Below are positions 24,240-26,431 of a stretch of DNA of 26,431 bases, in pieces (the first letter of the stretch is position 1; each line of letters opens with the position of its first letter). The stretch comes from Chara braunii (Eukaryota > Streptophyta > Charophyceae > Charales > Characeae). The position numbers and the translations under genes are program-made. The notes beneath the pieces are model-generated. The model was not told where the DNA came from. It was given only the letters and a program-made list of their open reading frames with translations, and did no database searches. The stretch lies in NCBI GenBank assembly GCA_003427395.1, contig BFEA01000390.1, positions 114,042-140,472 on the forward strand, read 5' to 3'.

Positions 24240-24890
24240 ATTAAAGAAAAGAAGATGTCCTTTGTTGATTGTTTCATTTGACAAAACTCTTATTCTTTCG
24301 CTTTCTTCTCTCCTCTTCGCTTCTCTCTCACTCTTCCTCTTTTCTTTCTCTTTCATCCTTCTCCTTTTCTGGTTTCCCTTTATTTTCATATATGTTTTCT
24401 TTACTTATGCCAATCTCGCCACACGGCCCTACGCCTAGCAAGCTCGCCTTCCCGCATTCTCGTCCCCTAGTCCATGTGCGTGTGTTTTCTGCCCTGCATG
24501 TTTATAAGATCGTGCGAACGTACGCCAGCTATGCTGCATGCTTAGCCATAGCCTGCCAACGCTCCCACTGTCCAGCGGGGACCCTTGCCACTCAGTGCCT
24601 TTGCGTGGATGCAGTGGCATTTGCTATGTTCTCAGCGGCCTGCGATCTGCATTTATTATGCTGGTCTTTTGTTGTGTGTGCCTAGGGCGCAATCAACCCA
24701 CGTCCTGGCTCAGTTGTCTACCACAACGGTACCTTCTGGGAGGTCCAAGGTGCGGCACAGACTTTACTCTGACCAACTAGTGTGCAGCAACTATCCGAGA
24801 CACATCGGACAATGTCGAGGCAAAGGCCTCTCACGAATATTCAGGCCTATCTTTGCTTAGGGCGGGCACGAGGCTTGCTAGTTTCGCAAG
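24240..24890. other. No assignable gene
   Basis: A CT-rich tract (24290-24375) is followed by GC-richer unassigned sequence. Open frames here overlap in several frames without any recognisable motif. Confidence 0.45.
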
Positions 24891-24892
24891 TC

Positions 24893-24951
24893 ACTGAAAT
24901 AATAACAATAATGATAATAATAGAAATAGTAATAATAATATAATAATAATA
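24893..24951. repeat. AAT microsatellite, interrupted
   Basis: Imperfect (AAT)n with GAT and AGA interruptions. Confidence 0.85.
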
Positions 24952-25189
24952 GTACTTTTGCAAGGAACATGAATGTAAGCGAAGTGCAGAAATCAAAATC
25001 CAGGCCCACGCTGAAATCCAAGTAGTTAAGCAAGAAGTTGATAGCACCTCAGAACCAAGAATCATCCATATGAGAAATGGTACACCAGAATCGTGAGTCA
25101 GTATCCAAGTACAGCGGCTACCCCATCAACAGAACCCAATTTAGCTCTCCCTTTCGGAATGTCACTGTTTTCTCTCCGTATGCTACTGT

Positions 25190-25619
25190 GCGTCTGTGTG
25201 ACTGTGTATCTGTGTCACAATGTGTGTGACACTGTGTCTGTGTGTGTCTTACAGCGTGCGTCTCTGTATCATAGTATATGTGTCACTGTGTATGCCACAG
25301 TCTGTTTGTGTTGTTTTCACTTTGTATCTGAATGCCAGTGAATGTGTGTGTCACAGTATCTATGTGTCACAATACCTGTGTGCGTCATAGTATAAGTGTA
25401 TGTGTCACTGTGTATGTCACTGTCCGTGTTACTGTATATGCCACAGTTTGTGTCACTGTTTTCACTGTGTATCTGAATGACAGTGATTGTGTGTGTCACA
25501 GTATTTATGTATCACAATACTTGTGTGCGTCATAGCATCAGTGTATGTGTCACTGTGTATGTCACTGTCCGTGTTACTATGTATGTCACAGTCTGTGCCA
25601 CTGTGTATGCCACAGTCTC
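25190..25619. repeat. TG-rich satellite with a 145-bp higher-order period
   Basis: Short TGTGTCACTGTGTATG-type units fill the stretch. A longer period of 145 bp is visible from GTTTTCACTTTGTATCTGAA at 25313 and its counterpart (one base different) at 25458, each followed by the same order of variants (GTGTGCGTCATAG, CACTGTCCGTGTTACT). Confidence 0.8.
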
Positions 25620-25693
25620 GAAAGGCCAAATCCACAGACTTCCGGACGGTGCGGAAGCGACCTTTCAAATGTTGCTCAAAGTAGACCAGAGAT

Positions 25694-26047
25694 AAGTGAG
25701 CAAGTGGTGAGTCCATCCCCACCAAGTCAGCGGTACCCAGTCCCAGTCTCACTTCGTTCCGTCGGCAAGTACCATGTGTAATTGTGTGCACAAGGGTCCG
25801 ATGTTTCCCAAGTTTCCACTGGTGAGCTGCTGTTCGGACCAGGGAGCCACGACTGTTCCCATTCATGACCAAGTGAGCAAGTGGTGAGTCCATCCCCACC
25901 AAGTCAGCGGTACCAAGTCCCAGTCTCACTTAGTTCCGTCAGCAAGTACCATGTGTAACTGTGTGCACAAGGGTCCGGTGTTTCCCGAGTTTCCACTGGT
26001 GAGCTGTTGTTCGGGCCAGGGAGCCACGGCTGTTCCCATTCATGACC
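25694..26047. repeat. 177-bp tandem duplication, two copies
   Basis: Copies 25694-25870 and 25871-26047 are exactly the same length, abut directly, and differ at 9 positions by my count (about 95% identity), mostly transitions. There is no convincing coding content. The unit starts AAGTGAGCAAGTGGTGAG and ends ATTCATGACC. Confidence 0.9.
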
Positions 26048-26289
26048 TTTGACAGAGAATGTGACTGTCAATCGGATGCTTGTTCGGACTTGACTCATAG
26101 GGTACCCGACCGTGATTCATCTGAACTGGCCGACTTGACCTCCCTTCGGCCTATGATTGTGACTCCAAACTCCAGATTTGGGGTATGAGTCGTGGAAGGT
26201 CTCACTCGAGGGTTTAGGGATCGAGTCCTGGAACAGCGGCGGTCGCCTACTTATTGGATCTGTCTCAGTTTACAGTTTTGAAAATAAAC

Positions 26290-26323
<34 letters not shown>
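26290..26323. repeat. (AAT)n microsatellite
   Basis: Eleven uninterrupted AAT units near the right edge. The rest of 26048-26431 shows no gene. Confidence 0.95.
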
Positions 26324-26431
26324 GAATCATCATTGATGAAACGGTATTCACCAGTTCGAAGTAGCTGATGTAGGTCCCAGGGCTCGATCCCTAGTTCCCC
26401 AACTTACCTGTGTACAATATCTGTGACAACG

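Noticed and set aside
24029-24389. Asn/Ile- and Tyr/Ile-rich ORFs
   Set aside because: Direct translation of the AAT microsatellite and the adjacent CT-rich tract.
25093-25781. Cys/Val-rich ORFs
   Set aside because: Translation of the TG-rich satellite; codon pattern is set by the repeat.

Overview
This is eukaryotic nuclear DNA: GT-AG introns, many homopolymer runs and microsatellites, several decayed non-LTR retrotransposon pieces, tRNA-like (SINE-type) fragments, tandem repeats and a low coding density. The style (CT-rich leader, long T runs, LINE zinc-domain remnants) fits a plant or a streptophyte green alga such as a charophyte. That assignment is an inference; nothing here fixes the species. 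A few N positions (about 3216-3235, 8907-8912, 10611) show it is a draft assembly.

Layout. 1-1500: one unrecognised coding-like ORF on the minus strand (143-502) and otherwise unassigned sequence. 1500-6600: repeats, namely an about 840-bp insertion with 25-bp inverted ends, a tRNA-like fragment, dispersed repeat copies, a 154-bp hairpin (5225-5378) and two sets of tandem duplications. 6851-19696: the main gene, on the plus strand, which I reconstruct as about seven exons encoding roughly 851 residues. It resembles the DUF3987 family (Pfam PF13148, P-loop-like proteins mostly known from bacteria and phages, with homologues in some eukaryotes) and ends in an acidic repeat region and a basic tail. 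Its introns carry four pieces of one LINE family, all antisense to the gene. Two exons carry a clear single-base frame break, and one splice junction is out of phase by one base, so this is either a decaying gene or a draft with indel errors. 19.7-22.3 kb: mostly unassigned, with CT-rich tracts and a coding-like minus-strand stretch (20990-21227). 22.3-23.15 kb: a tandem array of about 14 units of 57-69 bp, each able to fold into a hairpin, with paired base changes between units that keep the stems. Immediately beyond it is a 67-codon minus-strand ORF. 23.5-26.4 kb: AAT microsatellites, a TG-rich 145-bp higher-order repeat and a 177-bp tandem duplication.

The strongest items are the intron-bearing DUF3987-like gene, the hairpin array, and the 5225-5378 inverted repeat, whose transition differences all become G-U pairs in a minus-strand transcript. 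All homology statements come from motif recognition by eye; no search was run.
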